Below are positions 62,481 through 64,000 of a stretch of 64,000 nucleotides of DNA, piece by piece; position 1 is the stretch's first letter, and each line of letters starts with the position of its first letter. The stretch covers positions 1 to 64,000 of the forward strand of contig CAJUAR010000001.1 of assembly GCA_910584495.1 (NCBI GenBank), in the 5' to 3' direction. The position numbers and the translations under genes were made by a program. The stretch is from an uncultured Muribaculaceae bacterium. Its GTDB lineage: Bacteria; Bacteroidota; Bacteroidia; Bacteroidales; Muribaculaceae. Under the pieces are notes generated by a model, which worked only from the letters and a program-made list of their open reading frames with translations, made no database searches and was not told the origin of the DNA.

Positions 62481-64000
62481 ATGAACAAACTTAGCATCAT
62501 CACTTTGGCCTCGCTGCTGACGGTATCGGCAGCGAGCGCCAAACAATCGACCCAGACCCTCAGCTCTCCCGACGGCAAAATCACCGTAACTGTCAACACC
62601 GGCGACAAACTGGCCTACTCCATAGCCCTCAACGGCCGCACCGTGCTCGAACAGACACCTATTTCTATCGACATTGCCGGCGGCAAAAGCATAGGCACAT
62701 CTCTCAAAGGTGTTTCGGCTCGCAAAGGCAAAGTAGATGGCACTGTGCCTTCGCCATTCTATCGCTCTACGTCAATTGCCGAAAAATATAACAGCCTTAC
62801 CCTCAAAGTCGACCGCGAATGGAATGTGGACTTCCGCGCCTACGACGACGGCGTGGCCTACCGCTTTGAATATACCGGCAAAAAGCCTCTCGACATTGCT
62901 GCCGAGAATGCCCGTTTCACCTTCACGGGCGATGCCGTGGCAACTGTGCCCTACGTCAAGGCCGAAGAAGGTGCTTCGTTCGAAAAACAGTTCTTCAACT
63001 CATTTGAGAACACCTACACCACAGCCAAACTGTCGGCCCTCGACAGTCGCCGCCTCATCTTCACCCCGGCTGTTGTGGAAGCCGTGCCCGGTGTCAAACT
63101 GATGTTTATGGAGAGCGGTCTGCTCAACTATCCGGGAATGTACCTTAACAAAACCGACGGCAACGCCCTTCGCGCCATGTTCGCCCCCTACCCCAAAACA
63201 ACGCAGCAGGGCGGCCACAACAAGTTGCAAAGCCTCGTCAAGAGCCGCGAGACCTATATTGCCCACATCGACGGACCCCGCGCACTGCCTTGGCGAGTAT
63301 GCGTTGTAGCCGACGACGACCGCACACTTGCCTCTACCGAACTTTCCTACCTCCTGGCCGAACCATCGCGTGTGACCGACACTTCGTGGATCAAGCCCGG
63401 CAAGGTGGCATGGGACTGGTGGAACGCCTGGAACATCGACGGAGTCGATTTCGAAGCCGGCATCAACAATCAGACATATAAATTCTACATCGACTTCGCA
63501 TCGAAGTACGGCATCGAATATGTGATTCTCGACGAAGGCTGGGCTGTCAACAAGAAGGCCGACTTATTCCAGGTTGTGCCCGAAATCAACCTTGAGGAAC
63601 TTGTGGAATATGCCCGCACCAAAAACGTGGGTCTTATTCTCTGGGCCGGATATTATGCCTTCAACCGCGACATGGAGCATGTGTGCAAGCACTATTCCGA
63701 AATGGGCATCAAAGGTTTCAAAGTCGATTTCATGGACCGCGACGACCAGCAGATGACCGACTTCGAGGACCGTGCCGCAGCCATGGCGGCAAAATACGGC
63801 CTTGTGCTCGACCTCCACGGCAGCTACAAACCTGCCGGCATGAACCGCACCTATCCCAACGTTCTCAACTTCGAGGGCGTTCACGGCCTTGAACAGATGA
63901 AATGGAGCAAACAGGGTGTAGACCAGGTTACTTACGACGTTCAGCTGCCCTTCATCCGTCAGGCTTCAGGCCCGATGGACTACACACAGGGCGCAATGCG
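62481..64000 (+). CDS. Glycoside hydrolase family 97 protein (partial, cut by window end)
   Basis: The first 506 codons of a secreted alpha-glycosidase. A signal peptide (ASLLTVSAASA) is followed by the GH97 N-terminal beta-super-sandwich (residues about 22-290, with LSSPDGKITVTV and DDGVAYRFEY). The catalytic barrel begins at AWDWWNAWNIDGVDF. IEYVILDEGW and IKGFKVDFMDRDDQQM are hallmark barrel segments, and LVLDLHGSYKPAGMNRTYPN follows. The aspartate in KVDFMDRD fits the nucleophile of the retaining alpha-galactosidase branch rather than the inverting SusB branch, but this needs alignment. It probably belongs to the same operon as the thioredoxin-domain gene. Confidence 0.92.
   Translation, partial: MNKLSIITLASLLTVSAASAKQSTQTLSSPDGKITVTVNTGDKLAYSIALNGRTVLEQTPISIDIAGGKSIGTSLKGVSARKGKVDGTVPSPFYRSTSIAEKYNSLTLKVDREWNVDFRAYDDGVAYRFEYTGKKPLDIAAENARFTFTGDAVATVPYVKAEEGASFEKQFFNSFENTYTTAKLSALDSRRLIFTPAVVEAVPGVKLMFMESGLLNYPGMYLNKTDGNALRAMFAPYPKTTQQGGHNKLQSLVKSRETYIAHIDGPRALPWRVCVVADDDRTLASTELSYLLAEPSRVTDTSWIKPGKVAWDWWNAWNIDGVDFEAGINNQTYKFYIDFASKYGIEYVILDEGWAVNKKADLFQVVPEINLEELVEYARTKNVGLILWAGYYAFNRDMEHVCKHYSEMGIKGFKVDFMDRDDQQMTDFEDRAAAMAAKYGLVLDLHGSYKPAGMNRTYPNVLNFEGVHGLEQMKWSKQGVDQVTYDVQLPFIRQASGPMDYTQGAM

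Noticed and set aside
1..64000. tRNA, rRNA, CRISPR arrays, insertion sequences, invertible promoters
   Set aside because: I scanned the intergenic gaps and saw no cloverleaf, repeat-spacer array, transposase or matching inverted repeats flanking the fimbrial promoters. Short or degenerate cases could be missed without computation.

Overview
The window looks like a chromosomal piece of a gut Bacteroidales bacterium, probably Muribaculaceae-like (a taxonomic inference from gene content and base composition, not a search). The signs are Bacteroidota-type promoters (TTTG/TTG, 20 nt, TAnnTTTG), no clear Shine-Dalgarno sites, fimbrillin-type (type V) pilus operons, OmpA/DUF3868/DUF3575 proteins, a fused SecDF and a GH97 glycosidase.

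Layout. (1) 1-7135: fimbrial operon 1 on the plus strand (OmpA-DUF3575 fusion, DUF5119 lipoprotein, fimbrillin, large tip-like fimbrillin), preceded by a G9 tract. (2) 7251-16258: plus-strand housekeeping run: RNA methyltransferase with a repetitive tail, purD, a membrane protein, pdxB, coaX, an outer-membrane barrel, lptC and a CNNM/CorC protein. (3) 16437-24446: OmpA porin with a possible structured leader, SemiSWEET, manC, argS, Bax-inhibitor-like protein, MATE exporter, pyrH and frr. (4) 24595-28983 (minus): carB and carA, facing frr with a terminator for each direction. (5) 29168-33030: flippase-like protein, carboxynorspermidine synthase-like enzyme, glycosyltransferase and LPS-kinase-like protein, abutting a minus-strand NDH-2-type dehydrogenase (33031-34290). 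(6) 34384-45806: aminotransferase, aroA, small membrane protein, metal ABC permease, TPR protein, outer-membrane barrel and secDF. (7) 45952-47505: AAA-ATPase/PD-(D/E)XK gene with its own promoter. (8) 57763-47527 (minus): fimbrial operon 2 (DUF3575, DUF3868-OmpA, Mfa1-like fimbrillin, FimB/Mfa2-like anchor, two large tip-like proteins). (9) 58109-64000: OM protein, sigma-54 activator, lptE, thioredoxin-domain lipoprotein and a GH97 enzyme cut by the window end.

The most distinctive material is the pair of fimbrial operons. Each has a run of 8-9 G upstream; in operon 2 it lies inside the spacer of an otherwise consensus promoter, which suggests phase variation by slippage. Each also has a strong hairpin without a T tract directly after the main fimbrillin gene, which could set the shaft-to-tip ratio. 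One operon 2 tip-like protein ends in segments resembling CBM26 starch-binding modules, suggesting a pilus that binds starch granules. Most of the rest is ordinary core metabolism and envelope biogenesis.
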